Of a DNA stretch of 64,000 bases, positions 51,641 to 60,956 are shown one piece after another (position 1 is the first letter of the stretch; the number at the start of each line of letters is the position of its first letter). The notes beneath the pieces were generated by a model, which saw only the letters and a list, made by a program, of their open reading frames with translations, was not told the DNA's origin and did not search any database. This DNA comes from Candidatus Vicinibacter proximus. Lineage in GTDB: Bacteria > Bacteroidota > Bacteroidia > Chitinophagales > Saprospiraceae. A program made the translations under genes and the position numbers. The stretch covers positions 1,302,001 to 1,366,000 of the forward strand of contig JADJOE010000003.1 of NCBI GenBank assembly GCA_016713905.1. Direction: 5' to 3'.

Positions 51641-52684
51641 ATGTCCAAAAGAAAAAAAACAGGACTGTCACCTGGGACTTTAATCTTTGAAAGAAATCAA
51701 ACTATAGAAAAACCAATTGGTCAATTTCTATGCTATAATACAAATAATATTTTAGAATTGGACATTTCTGACATTAGGAAATCACAAGCTTTACCTGAAC
51801 ATAACTTATGGTTGGATGTCATGGGCATACATGATTCGGAATATATACTTAAAATCGGAGAAACTTTTAACATTCATCGGTTGATTTTAGAGGATATCCA
51901 AGAATTGAGTCAGCGTACCAAAATAGACATTTATGAAAATGGAATATTTTCCATTGTACAAAACTTAAAATTTGATCCAAACACAAAAACCATTCTGAAA
52001 GAACAAGTGTCCACCTTCTTTGCTGAACATGTTTTAGTCAGCTTTCAGGAAAACCCTGATGATAGCTTTGCTATTATACGAAAAAGAATGAGATCCGAGA
52101 TCTCTAGAATAAGAAATAAGAATTCCGACTACTTGTTCTATGCCATGATGGATTACCTGGTAGATTGTTATTTTTTAGTCGCTGATGCCATTGACTTGGA
52201 AATTGCAAACCTCGAAGAAAGAATCCATCAAAAACCTGGGGAAGACATTATTTTAGATATTTTTACCATCAGAGGAGCTCTGCTCAAATTCAGAAAATAC
52301 ATTTATCCATTAAGAGACGAGATTGGTAAATTAAAGAGGTCCGAAACTCAATTTCTTGAGGAATCAAACATGATTTTCTACAGAGATCTTGAAGACCACA
52401 TTATTCAAATTATTGAAATCATCGACAATCAAAGAGAATTGTTGAATGGGATGAAAGACCTCGCGCTCAATCAAACTTCGATAGCCCTGAACAAGGATAT
52501 GAAATGGTTGGCGGCCATATCTACAATATCCATACCAATCCTGTTCATGACAGGAATATATGGGATGAATTTTGAATTCATGCCAGAGTTACATTGGAAG
52601 TATGGCTACCTAATTTGGTGGATGACTATCGGATTCTTTGTTGTGGGATTGATTATATACTTTAAACGAAAAAGAATCATTTAA
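51641..52684 (+). CDS. corA: CorA-type magnesium/cobalt transporter
   Basis: The 347-residue protein has a large N-terminal cytoplasmic domain (about 1-280) and two C-terminal transmembrane helices (about 287-305 and 320-340). The diagnostic YGMNF motif comes just after the first helix, followed by the ExMPELxW-like loop (FEFMPELHW). It forms a pentameric Mg2+ channel in the inner membrane. It is monocistronic. Confidence 0.97.
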   Translation: MSKRKKTGLSPGTLIFERNQTIEKPIGQFLCYNTNNILELDISDIRKSQALPEHNLWLDVMGIHDSEYILKIGETFNIHRLILEDIQELSQRTKIDIYENGIFSIVQNLKFDPNTKTILKEQVSTFFAEHVLVSFQENPDDSFAIIRKRMRSEISRIRNKNSDYLFYAMMDYLVDCYFLVADAIDLEIANLEERIHQKPGEDIILDIFTIRGALLKFRKYIYPLRDEIGKLKRSETQFLEESNMIFYRDLEDHIIQIIEIIDNQRELLNGMKDLALNQTSIALNKDMKWLAAISTISIPILFMTGIYGMNFEFMPELHWKYGYLIWWMTIGFFVVGLIIYFKRKRII

Positions 52685-52699
52685 GAATATCAAACCACT

Positions 52700-52873
52700 T
52701 TAGCAATAGCCCAAGTCCTCATCGTTGTTGTAAAAGCCAGTAGAAGAGTTAGATTCTTCATGACTGCTTTTGTCGTTATGACCTTTGCCTTTAGCAATCA
52801 TTTCTTCTTTTTTTGCCTTCTCTTGTACTTTGCTTTCTTTGTTGGAGCTTTTTAATTTAAAAATGTTACGCAT
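52700..52873 (-). CDS. Small hydrophilic ORF, 57 aa
   Basis: On the minus strand ATG at 52873 opens a frame of 57 codons ending TAA at 52700. The product starts MRNIFKLKSSNKESK, is very rich in Lys, Glu, Ser and Asn, and ends NNDEDLGYC. It fills most of the 292-bp gap between the convergent corA and terC genes and is followed by no competing frame. It lies 103 bp downstream of terC's side but is transcribed toward corA. No family is known to me. The coding call rests only on its open length and composition. Confidence 0.5.
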   Translation of the reverse strand: MRNIFKLKSSNKESKVQEKAKKEEMIAKGKGHNDKSSHEESNSSTGFYNNDEDLGYC

Positions 52874-52976
52874 TGAATAAGCCAGTTAAATGTTCATGGA
52901 TATAATTCACAAATATAAGGATAAAATGTAATACATTATTGCGCCTTTAACAATAATTTAATTCACATTTTTTGAT

Positions 52977-53933
52977 TTATTTACTTCTTGAGGTTCTTAA
53001 AATAGAATAAACCACACCTGCTACTAAAACAAATAAAATGATTAACAAGTTCAGACTTCCTGAAATATGTATGTGATCTTCCAAGAGTATCTTAAATCCA
53101 ATATAAATCAGTAAAATTGCCAGAGCATGATGGATAAATTCCAATTTTTCAAGGGCTCTTGATAGAATAGTGAAAAAAGACCTCATATTCGCAATTGCAA
53201 GAATATTAGAGGACAATACAAGAAAGGGATCCGTTGTAATGGCAAAGATAGCTGGAATTGAATCAATTGCAAATAAAATATCTGTTAATTCTATGGCGAC
53301 AAGAGTTAACAAAAGAGGGGTAATTGCCCATTTTCCCATTTTTTTAACCATAAATTTTTGACCATAGTAGCCTTTTGTTATGGGTAAATATCGACGAATT
53401 AATCGGATCAATATACTTTTATTTGGATCTGATTGGTCTTCAGGTGACGTACCGTAGATTTTAATCCCAGAATAGATGAGGATTATACCTAAAAGATAGA
53501 TAAGCCAGGAGATGGATTGAATTAACCAAAGTCCAATAATGATCATTATTCCCCTGAGTAAAATTGCCGTCCAAATTCCAATACTAAGTAATCCAGGTCG
53601 ATAGTTTACAGGCACTTTGAAGTAATTTAATAGGAAGGCCATTACAAATATATTATCTATACTCAAAGACTGTTCGACAATATACCCCGATAGAAATAAA
53701 CTCCCTGCTTCCCATGCAGTCAAACTTTGGTCATGCGATAAATAAGATTGAAACCAATCTCTATCGTATGAAAGCATTATAAGACCAATTGTAAACAGGG
53801 TTATGGCAAACCAATAAATAATAGAATGCCAAGCTTTCTTCATTCCGTCAGCTTCTCCGGAACCAGCAAAAAGTTTGTAATCTAAAAATACAACCAATAT
53901 TAGAAATAAAACATATGACCAAAAAATCAGCAT
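52977..53933 (-). CDS. TerC family integral membrane protein
   Basis: The 318-residue protein has about eight hydrophobic segments and TerC hallmarks: SGYIVEQSLSIDNIFVMAFL (about 82-101) and ELTDILFAIDSIPAIFAIT (about 216-234) with intramembrane Asp residues. TerC proteins are linked to tellurite resistance and more generally to metal (manganese) homeostasis. A TATATTTG -7 box on the minus strand at 53941-53948 lies only 7 bp from the ATG, which would give a nearly leaderless mRNA. Confidence 0.93.
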   Translation of the reverse strand: MLIFWSYVLFLILVVFLDYKLFAGSGEADGMKKAWHSIIYWFAITLFTIGLIMLSYDRDWFQSYLSHDQSLTAWEAGSLFLSGYIVEQSLSIDNIFVMAFLLNYFKVPVNYRPGLLSIGIWTAILLRGIMIIIGLWLIQSISWLIYLLGIILIYSGIKIYGTSPEDQSDPNKSILIRLIRRYLPITKGYYGQKFMVKKMGKWAITPLLLTLVAIELTDILFAIDSIPAIFAITTDPFLVLSSNILAIANMRSFFTILSRALEKLEFIHHALAILLIYIGFKILLEDHIHISGSLNLLIILFVLVAGVVYSILRTSRSK

Positions 53934-54339
53934 GGTACTGCAAATATATGTTGAAATGGGAACAAGAATCTGACTCTATTGTACAGATCTATTGCCATAC
54001 TCTAAAACTGTTAATTCCAAACATCCATCCGAGCATGCAATGGATGAATTTACCATAAAATTTTTTGAACAACCCAAGATATAATTAATAAAAAGTCAAA
54101 CAAATTTTGATCTGCTTGAAAGATAATCTAAATTCAACCCGTAAATTGCAGAAGGTTTGGATATTTATAACAGATATTAAAATCATTCATTTATTATCCA
54201 ATTTCTGATTCTTCATAAAACGAAATCATAACATGGTATGATTCAAACTGCAATTCTAAGAAAGGAAAACTTAATCATCTCTGTCATTTGAATCGTGGGT
54301 ATATTAGAATTATTCAATAAATGCTAAATACAAAAAATA
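53934..54339. other. Gene-free divergent region between terC and GNAT genes
   Basis: About 406 bp, AT-rich, with no ORF or RNA gene that I can support. It contains the likely terC -7 box at its left end. Confidence 0.55.
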
Positions 54340-54924
54340 ATGCATAAATCTATACTTTCTGTAAGAGAGATTACAGCTCATGACATACCCCATATTGCAG
54401 ATTATTGGCTTCAGACAGACCCGGAATATTTTTGTTCCATGGGATGTGACCTAACAAAGTTTCCTTCAAGATCTGAATGGATTGATATGTTGAATGAACA
54501 ACTTAAAACGGAATATGAACATAAAAAATCCTATTGTATTATTTGGCTACTCAATGATGTTGCGATTGGCCATTGTAATGTAAATCAAATAACATACGCT
54601 GAAAAAGCAAATATGCATTTGCACTTATGGAATCAGGAGTATAGGAAGTCTGGTTTTGGGCGTATTTTTGTTAAACTTAGCTTACCTTACTTTTTCAAAA
54701 ACCTCAAATTAACAAATTTAATTTGCGAACCATATTCATTAAATCCGGCGCCCAATAAAACATTAGCTAAAATAGGTTTTGAATTCATTAAAACATATCG
54801 TTGCATACCAGGCTCTCTTAATTTTGAACAAGAGGTGAATCAATGGCAATTGAGTTATGAAAAATTTCAAGAACTCTTTAATTCAGGAGAAATGAAGTTT
54901 GATAATGTTCATAAAGACCTATAG
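54340..54924 (+). CDS. GNAT family N-acetyltransferase
   Basis: The 194-residue protein has the GNAT layout: an early REITAHDIPHIADYWL, beta strands with IGHCNVN, the acetyl-CoA-binding region WNQEYRKSGFGRIFVKLSLPYFF (R/QxxGxG/A variant, about 98-120) and a C-terminal PNKTLAKIGFEFIKTYR typical of RimJ/RimL-like acetyltransferases. The acceptor substrate is unknown. A 46-bp gap leads to a small membrane protein in the same direction. Confidence 0.85.
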   Translation: MHKSILSVREITAHDIPHIADYWLQTDPEYFCSMGCDLTKFPSRSEWIDMLNEQLKTEYEHKKSYCIIWLLNDVAIGHCNVNQITYAEKANMHLHLWNQEYRKSGFGRIFVKLSLPYFFKNLKLTNLICEPYSLNPAPNKTLAKIGFEFIKTYRCIPGSLNFEQEVNQWQLSYEKFQELFNSGEMKFDNVHKDL

Positions 54925-54970
54925 CTTTCATCCATTATTTAATCCAAAGGATAAAAAAAACTAATTATAC

Positions 54971-55237
54971 ATGAGTTTTAACTTACTCTCTCCCTCAGAT
55001 TTGCTCGGCACATTGGGTGTTTTTCAAATTCTATTGGCTTATTTTTTGAACCTCTACGGCAAACTTAAAACAACGGATAAATATTATCTATTTCTGAATT
55101 TGTTTGGGGCATTATTGGCTTGCTTATCCTCCTATCTTATTAATTCTATACCGTTTATCTTATTGGAAGGAACATGGGCTGTAGTATCCGCTTTAGCGAT
55201 CTTTAATAAAAATAATCCTCTAATAAAAGATAAATAG
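54971..55237 (+). CDS. Small CBU_0592-type membrane protein
   Basis: The 88-residue protein has three hydrophobic segments (about 8-27, 38-58 and 60-80) and the pattern LGVFQILLAYFLNLYGKL...YLFLNLFGALL...LLEGTWAVVSALAIF. I associate this pattern with the CBU_0592 family of short membrane proteins of unknown function. It is probably co-transcribed with the GNAT gene upstream. Confidence 0.8.
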   Translation: MSFNLLSPSDLLGTLGVFQILLAYFLNLYGKLKTTDKYYLFLNLFGALLACLSSYLINSIPFILLEGTWAVVSALAIFNKNNPLIKDK

Positions 55238-55330
55238 CGTTTTAGAACCCACTTGAATTTTACACACAATTCAGCAGTGTAAAATGAGGTACAAAGTATT
55301 TCCTCGAATCAATGGTATTTGCATTTCTAA

Positions 55331-55379
55331 CAAAAAGGCTGTAAAACGCTTAACTACTCCTCGTTTTATAGGCCTTTTT
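55331..55379 (-). terminator. Terminator hairpin overlapping the lysS stop codon
   Basis: A long imperfect inverted repeat (55332-55348 with 55362-55379) pairs an A5GGC...AAAACG arm with CGTTTT...GGCCT5, with one bulge and one G:T pair. Read on the minus strand, the arm containing the lysS TAA comes first and the hairpin ends in a T run. Confidence 0.7.
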
Positions 55380-56880
55380 CAGGTTTCATTTGAGGAAAAA
55401 GCAAAACTTCCTGTATGGCCTCCTGACCCGTGAGCATCATGGTTAGCCTATCAATTCCGATTCCAAGACCGGAGGTCGGAGGCATACCATATTCTAGTGC
55501 TTGTAAAAATTCTTCATCCATCGCCATGGCCTCTTCGTCTCCACGATCAGAAAGGGATAACTGATCTTCAAATCTCATTCTTTGATCAATTGGGTCATTC
55601 AATTCGGAGTAAGCATTGGCAATTTCTTTTCCATTGACATAAAGCTCAAATCTTTCTACTAAACCTTCTTTGTCCCGGTGCTTTTTAGCCAGAGGAGTCA
55701 TTTCAATTGGATAGTCCGTTATATAAGTAGGTTGAATAAGATGGTGCTCAACCAGATCCCCAAATATTGAATCAATCAATTTACCTTTACCCATAGTCCC
55801 ATCTACCTCAATATGTCTGCTTTTACAAAAGGTAAGTAGATCTGATTCAGACATATGTTGAACATCTACTCCTGCATATTCTTGAATTGCATCATACATT
55901 GAAATCCTTCGATATGGCTTTTTGAAACTGATTTCTTTTCCTCCCACTATTACCTCAGTAGTTCCATTAACTTCAGATACTACTTTGTCCAGCATTTGCT
56001 CTACCATTTCCATCATCCAGAGGTAATCCTTGTATGCTACATAAATTTCCATGGAGGTGAATTCAGGATTATGCGTTCGGTCCATCCCTTCGTTTCGGAA
56101 CATTTTACCAAATTCATAGACTCCATCGAACCCACCAACAATTAACCTTTTCAAATATAATTCGTTGGCTATCCTTAAATAAAGCGGAAGGTCCAAAGCA
56201 TTGTGATGCGTCTTAAATGGTCTTGCTGCAGCCCCTCCATGGATCCTTTGTAAAACAGGTGTTTCTACTTCCAGCCATCCACGTTCATCAAAATAATGCC
56301 TCATTCTTGCAATGATCCTGGATCGTTTGATAAAAATTTCTTTTACATGCGGATTTACAATGAGGTCTACATACCGCTTTCGATATCTTGCTTCCGGGTC
56401 CAAAAATGCATCATGAACTTTTCCTTCTGCATCCACTTTGACAATTGGTAAGGGATGTAAAGATTTTGCCAAAAAATAAAACTCTGATACATGAATACTT
56501 ATCTCTCCGGTTTGTGTTTTAAAAACATAACCTTTAACGCCCACAAAATCACCTATGTCGCACAATTTTTTAAAGAGAATATTATACTGATCCTTGTTTT
56601 CTCCGGGACAAATTAGATCCCTATTGATGTAAGCCTGAATCTTGCCCGTGCTATCCTGAATTTCAGCGAAAGAGGCTTTGCCCATAACTCTTTTCATCAT
56701 CAATCTTCCGGCGATACTTATGTTGGAAAAATCATTTGGCCTTGATTCAAATTCCTCCTTAATTTCTTTGGCTGTTGTATTTATGTCATAAGCTTCCGCA
56801 GGATATGGGTTTATGCCCATTGCCTGAATTTCTTCTAAATATTGTCGCCGAATAATCTCTTGTTCACTGAGATGATGCAT
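55366..56880 (-). CDS. lysS: Lysyl-tRNA synthetase, class II
   Basis: The 504-residue enzyme has an OB-fold anticodon-binding domain (about 55-150). Class II motifs follow: motif 1 region RYRKRYVDLIVNP, motif 2 FRNEGMDRTHNPEFT, and motif 3 GLGIGIDRLTMMLT near the C-terminus. The length matches bacterial LysS. A perfect -7 box TAAATTTG lies 20 bp upstream of the ATG. The gene is monocistronic. Confidence 0.98.
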   Translation of the reverse strand: MHHLSEQEIIRRQYLEEIQAMGINPYPAEAYDINTTAKEIKEEFESRPNDFSNISIAGRLMMKRVMGKASFAEIQDSTGKIQAYINRDLICPGENKDQYNILFKKLCDIGDFVGVKGYVFKTQTGEISIHVSEFYFLAKSLHPLPIVKVDAEGKVHDAFLDPEARYRKRYVDLIVNPHVKEIFIKRSRIIARMRHYFDERGWLEVETPVLQRIHGGAAARPFKTHHNALDLPLYLRIANELYLKRLIVGGFDGVYEFGKMFRNEGMDRTHNPEFTSMEIYVAYKDYLWMMEMVEQMLDKVVSEVNGTTEVIVGGKEISFKKPYRRISMYDAIQEYAGVDVQHMSESDLLTFCKSRHIEVDGTMGKGKLIDSIFGDLVEHHLIQPTYITDYPIEMTPLAKKHRDKEGLVERFELYVNGKEIANAYSELNDPIDQRMRFEDQLSLSDRGDEEAMAMDEEFLQALEYGMPPTSGLGIGIDRLTMMLTGQEAIQEVLLFPQMKPEKGL

Positions 56881-56899
56881 ATTATATATTTTAAAAGCA

Positions 56900-56930
56900 C
56901 AAATTTACATTCAATATGCCGAAATAAAAA
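56900..56930 (-). promoter_or_regulatory. Candidate promoter of lysS
   Basis: On the minus strand TAAATTTG (56907-56900) is a perfect -7 box. TTTT (56930-56927), one base from TTTG, lies 19 bp upstream. The leader would be about 12-15 nt. Confidence 0.5.
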
Positions 56931-56957
56931 ACGGAATGGACTTGTGCTTTTAAACAC

Positions 56958-58172
56958 TTAAAAATTCACTTGCGCCTGCAATCTCAGCAAATTTCCTTTC
57001 TGATAATTATCTTGTAATGAAAAATCCTCGAACCTTCTTTTTGAAATCGTATACATAGCTACAAGTTCGAAATTTTTAAACGGCTGCCATTCAACTCCAA
57101 ATTCCAAGTCATTTACTTCATAAGATCTTGCATCTTTTTCGTGTTTCTTACCTCCATCATAATATTGATATCTAAGGAAAGGAATAATTAGTTGAGTTTT
57201 ACTTTTAAGCATGTAATTCAAGGTAACGAAACCTCCTTGAAGCGAATGCACTTCAATGGAATCTGTTTCTTTGTTAAACTCAGGACCTTTACCAAAATTG
57301 TATTCCGCAAGAATCCCTATTGGTTTCGAATACAAAACCAAAGTTCCCGCTATCCTTTGATCAAGATAGGACAAATCCTTGTTTCGTTTAACCCCATTGG
57401 AAAGTTGGTCTGATGGGATTACAAATTTTCCAGAGTATGCCTGAATGGAGGGTTCAATAATTTGTCCCTTAAATTTGAAAGGGTAACTTACCCTTGCTGC
57501 AATATGAGGTTCGTCATTCAACTCCGGTTTGTTGGCAGTTTGTCCATTATAAGCACCAAAACCAAATACCCCATAATCTCCTGATCCCTTTAAGCCATCT
57601 TTAACCAAGGATGAAAACAATTCACGCTGTTTTTTAGGAGCCCAATAAAAAAACACCCCTAGATCTCGCTCATTGGAAACAGCACTATTTAATGCATCGG
57701 CTCTATCAAGAGGTAGGCGATTTTGACTGGACTGCATATTCTCAAACCCAAAAGGGACTTTACTTTGTCCAATCCTAAATCTGAATTCATTTTCCTTATC
57801 CACGCCAACATCAAAGTATGCATCACGTATTTGTGCGAAATGTAGGCTTGTTGTACTGACGCTACTCGCCAAATCTGGCTGCACATAGAAATAAACTTGC
57901 TTGTGTATCTGTCCATAAAAGATTAAACGCATACGACGTATAAAAAAACCGCCCTTGTCTCCCCAGGATTTATCACATTGTTCGCATTTAAGATCTGGAT
58001 TCGTCTCTAATAGCCGATTGTATCTGACCTGAGCATAGCCTCGTAACTGAATAGATTCAAACCATTTTGGACTATGCTTTAAAACTGGTTTTGCAGTGGT
58101 GTCCATCATTTGGGCATAGGAATAGCCCCATAGAGTGCACAATAAGATTGTGCAGAGCAATCTGTATTTCAT
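56958..58172 (-). CDS. Phosphate-selective porin (OprO/OprP-like)
   Basis: The 404-residue protein has a signal peptide ending YAQ. The porin O/P start (IQLRGYAQVRYN) follows, then a DKGGFFIRRMRLIFYGQI segment, FRFRIGQSKVPFGFENMQSSQNRLPLDRADAL, and beta strands to a C-terminal aromatic-ended strand (LLRLQAQVNF). This is a 16-strand type outer-membrane porin. An early CEQCDK pair of cysteines is an addition. Specificity for phosphate cannot be confirmed, and no pst or pho genes are near. Confidence 0.9.
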   Translation of the reverse strand: MKYRLLCTILLCTLWGYSYAQMMDTTAKPVLKHSPKWFESIQLRGYAQVRYNRLLETNPDLKCEQCDKSWGDKGGFFIRRMRLIFYGQIHKQVYFYVQPDLASSVSTTSLHFAQIRDAYFDVGVDKENEFRFRIGQSKVPFGFENMQSSQNRLPLDRADALNSAVSNERDLGVFFYWAPKKQRELFSSLVKDGLKGSGDYGVFGFGAYNGQTANKPELNDEPHIAARVSYPFKFKGQIIEPSIQAYSGKFVIPSDQLSNGVKRNKDLSYLDQRIAGTLVLYSKPIGILAEYNFGKGPEFNKETDSIEVHSLQGGFVTLNYMLKSKTQLIIPFLRYQYYDGGKKHEKDARSYEVNDLEFGVEWQPFKNFELVAMYTISKRRFEDFSLQDNYQKGNLLRLQAQVNF

Positions 58173-58244
58173 TTCAACACTTTAATAAAATTGCCTGAAT
58201 GACAATTTCAGAGCAAAATTATTTAACCCAATATTAAGGGAATA

Positions 58245-60884
58245 TTAAGTTTTTCTAAATCCCAACCTTGGTTTATCAAAAGCTTTTCTTCGGTCATTTT
58301 CAGGGTGAATGTCTTTTAAATCTTCCAACAATATCATGTTTCTATCCACACCCTCCCATTCTGTTGTGGACATTTGAGATAATCGGATGTTTTGATATCG
58401 AATGATCTCCTGTACAATGGTTCTAATTGTACGGGCATTGCCAAAATACTTATCCTTAGTTGCATAGATGTATTCCAAATAATTCAACAACTGTCCCTGG
58501 GCCAGATGATGAAGAGTAAAATTTTGATCTGCAAACATTTTTATTGAAATGTCCATCAGCTCTTGAGGATTATAGTCCTCGAACTTCAGAATTCTGTCAA
58601 ATCGGCTATTTAATCCAGGGTTTGATTTTAGAAAAAGCTCCATTGGCTCCGTATAACCTGCAACAAAGACAAAAAACAACCCACGCTGATCTTCCATTCT
58701 TTTCAATAAAGTCTGGATGACCTCACCACCATAATCTCCCTGCCCCGAAGTGTTTTGAGTCAAAGAATATGCTTCATCAATGAATAGAACACCACCTATC
58801 GCCTCTTCCACTTTTTCAGCAGTTTTTATCGCTGATTGCCCGATGTACCCTGCAACTAAACCTTGCCTGTCGGTTTCAACCATATGGCCTCTTTCTAAAA
58901 TTCCTAAAGCCTTGAAAATTTTAGCAAGAATTCGTGCGACGGTTGATTTTCCAGTTCCAGGATTGCCAAGAAAAACAGTGTGTAAAAAAAATTGATTAAG
59001 CACTTCCTTGCCTGCCCTTTGAAGGTATTGAACAATTTGTACTAAATCATAGATGTCTTTTTTTACCTGAGATATTCCAATTAATGAATTCAATTCTGCC
59101 AAAGCTTCTTCCAATAATTTGGAATCGACCGGTATTTTAGGTCTTTGTTTATGTGGTTCAATTTGGATACCATTTACATCCTCAAGACTCACCTCACTTA
59201 AACTGCTTACTTCGATGTTATCTGTTTCTCCAGCTGAAATAATTCGAATCCCAAGGTTAACTTTGGCTTTATCCACCAAATCAAATACAAATCTGGCGTT
59301 ACCAAAAGTATTGTCGCGATCTCGGTAGGCATTTAAAATCAAATGATGCAAAGCCTCTAAAGCTTCAGGTAAAAATATCAAGGCTTTTTCCTTTGCAGCA
59401 TATTCTGCAATCTGATATAACTCCTGTGGCAGATAATCCGGAAATTCATAGTACAGTTTAATTCTACTTTTTAACCCCGGGTTAGAATCTAAAAAATAAC
59501 GCATTTCTTTCGGATATCCAGCCATGATCACAGCAAGATCTCCCGGACCATTTGACATTTCCTTGACCAAAATTTCAATAACTTCTCTACCAAAGTCCTT
59601 TGAATCATCGTTAGTCCTTGCCAAGGCATATGCCTCATCAATAAATAAAACCCCTCCTCTGGCTTTTTCAATCACCTCTTTAACCTTTGGGGCTGTCTGA
59701 CCAATGTACTCTCCAACAAGTTCGGCTCTATCTGCTTCATAAACATGGCCTTTACTCAAAACGCCCATCTTTTTATAGAGCTGCCCCATCATTTTTGCTA
59801 CGGTAGTTTTACCAGTACCAGGGTTACCAAAAAAAACTGTATGGAGAACGATCTGGTCTTTTTCCGCGATACCCTTCTCTTTTCTTAATTTTAGAAATTG
59901 TATGTATTGTGCATGCTCTCTTACTTTTTTCTTCACCTCTTGTAATCCAACCATTTTATCCAACTCTGCCAAAACCTCTTCAAAATTCTTATAATCACTC
60001 TCCAAATCCGGTAGTAAGATTGGCTCCGCAGAATGCGGCAAAGTAATCATTGGAACACCCTCAACAAATTCGTCCTGAATTTCAAAGGACATCATGCCTA
60101 ATAACTCCTCCATGAAAACAATCTCTACTGTGTAGATACCATCCCACCAGGAGCCTTTGACATTACTTCCCCATCCAGCAGTAATAAAGATTTTATCTTC
60201 TTCTCTACGGACCGGTACCAATCTTACCAACTGGCCTTTGAGCTCTCTGGCCTCATTATGAAATTTGATAAAAACCTCACACTGCCAATTTGCCTGAGTG
60301 CATTTATTATTTAAAATTAACTCTGCATAAATGTAACGAGTTTCTTCTCCATTGAAAGAAGTGAAATAAGTACGTTCATTTTCCGGAATATCGTCAAAAG
60401 GCCCCTCGTACAACCGAAGACTTTGTAGCTCTACATAAGGGTTTCCTTCTACATCATGAGCCATCCCCGGATCTTCTACATAAAAATACTTGGTGGCGAT
60501 TTTTTCTCCATCTACCCAGGCTTCCCAATAATAAGTACCTTTTTTCCAAAACGAACCTTCCTTTTTATTGCCCCAACCCTCTCTTATATAGACCAGATGA
60601 TCATATTTAGAAATGTTTCGTTTAAAACTTAGATTACAAACTTCTTTTTTTGATTTAATCAGGCAGAAACACCTTAACTCAAAATTGGCTTCCCAGAAAT
60701 CCCTATCAAACCACTTATTGTAAAAGGATAATTCTGCATAAATATAAGTGACATCAAACCTATCGAATACCTGTCGATACTTCTTCTTATTGTCCGCAAG
60801 CCACTCAGTTGAGGAATAAACCTTTAACTCTTTAAATTTGTACTTCTTACTTTCCGGAGGTTTAACTGATTCTTCCATGGGCAT
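58245..60884 (-). CDS. Double AAA+ ATPase (CbbX/SpoVK type) with duplicated N-terminal beta domains
   Basis: The open frame begins at a TTG; the first ATG is 60884 (879 aa), with another ATG at 60878. Two N-terminal domains of about 90 residues (about 44-139 and 182-271) are homologous: both contain YIYAEL, an LVYIREGWGNKKEGSFWKKG- or IFITAGWGSNVKGSWWDG-like turn and a Trp/Tyr-rich strand. Two AAA+ modules follow, with Walker A GNPGTGKT (353-360) and GNPGTGKS (640-647), Walker B FIDEAY (first near 414-419) and arginine-finger regions SNPGLKSRI and SNPGLNSRF. The AAA+ type resembles CbbX/SpoVK. The function is unknown. It is likely a cytoplasmic remodelling hexamer. Confidence 0.85.
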   Translation of the reverse strand: MPMEESVKPPESKKYKFKELKVYSSTEWLADNKKKYRQVFDRFDVTYIYAELSFYNKWFDRDFWEANFELRCFCLIKSKKEVCNLSFKRNISKYDHLVYIREGWGNKKEGSFWKKGTYYWEAWVDGEKIATKYFYVEDPGMAHDVEGNPYVELQSLRLYEGPFDDIPENERTYFTSFNGEETRYIYAELILNNKCTQANWQCEVFIKFHNEARELKGQLVRLVPVRREEDKIFITAGWGSNVKGSWWDGIYTVEIVFMEELLGMMSFEIQDEFVEGVPMITLPHSAEPILLPDLESDYKNFEEVLAELDKMVGLQEVKKKVREHAQYIQFLKLRKEKGIAEKDQIVLHTVFFGNPGTGKTTVAKMMGQLYKKMGVLSKGHVYEADRAELVGEYIGQTAPKVKEVIEKARGGVLFIDEAYALARTNDDSKDFGREVIEILVKEMSNGPGDLAVIMAGYPKEMRYFLDSNPGLKSRIKLYYEFPDYLPQELYQIAEYAAKEKALIFLPEALEALHHLILNAYRDRDNTFGNARFVFDLVDKAKVNLGIRIISAGETDNIEVSSLSEVSLEDVNGIQIEPHKQRPKIPVDSKLLEEALAELNSLIGISQVKKDIYDLVQIVQYLQRAGKEVLNQFFLHTVFLGNPGTGKSTVARILAKIFKALGILERGHMVETDRQGLVAGYIGQSAIKTAEKVEEAIGGVLFIDEAYSLTQNTSGQGDYGGEVIQTLLKRMEDQRGLFFVFVAGYTEPMELFLKSNPGLNSRFDRILKFEDYNPQELMDISIKMFADQNFTLHHLAQGQLLNYLEYIYATKDKYFGNARTIRTIVQEIIRYQNIRLSQMSTTEWEGVDRNMILLEDLKDIHPENDRRKAFDKPRLGFRKT

Positions 60885-60956
60885 CAAATTTTAGTGCAAC
60901 AGTTATGTTTTAAAAAAGGATAACGATTGACCCAGGATTAGGAACAATTGATCACA

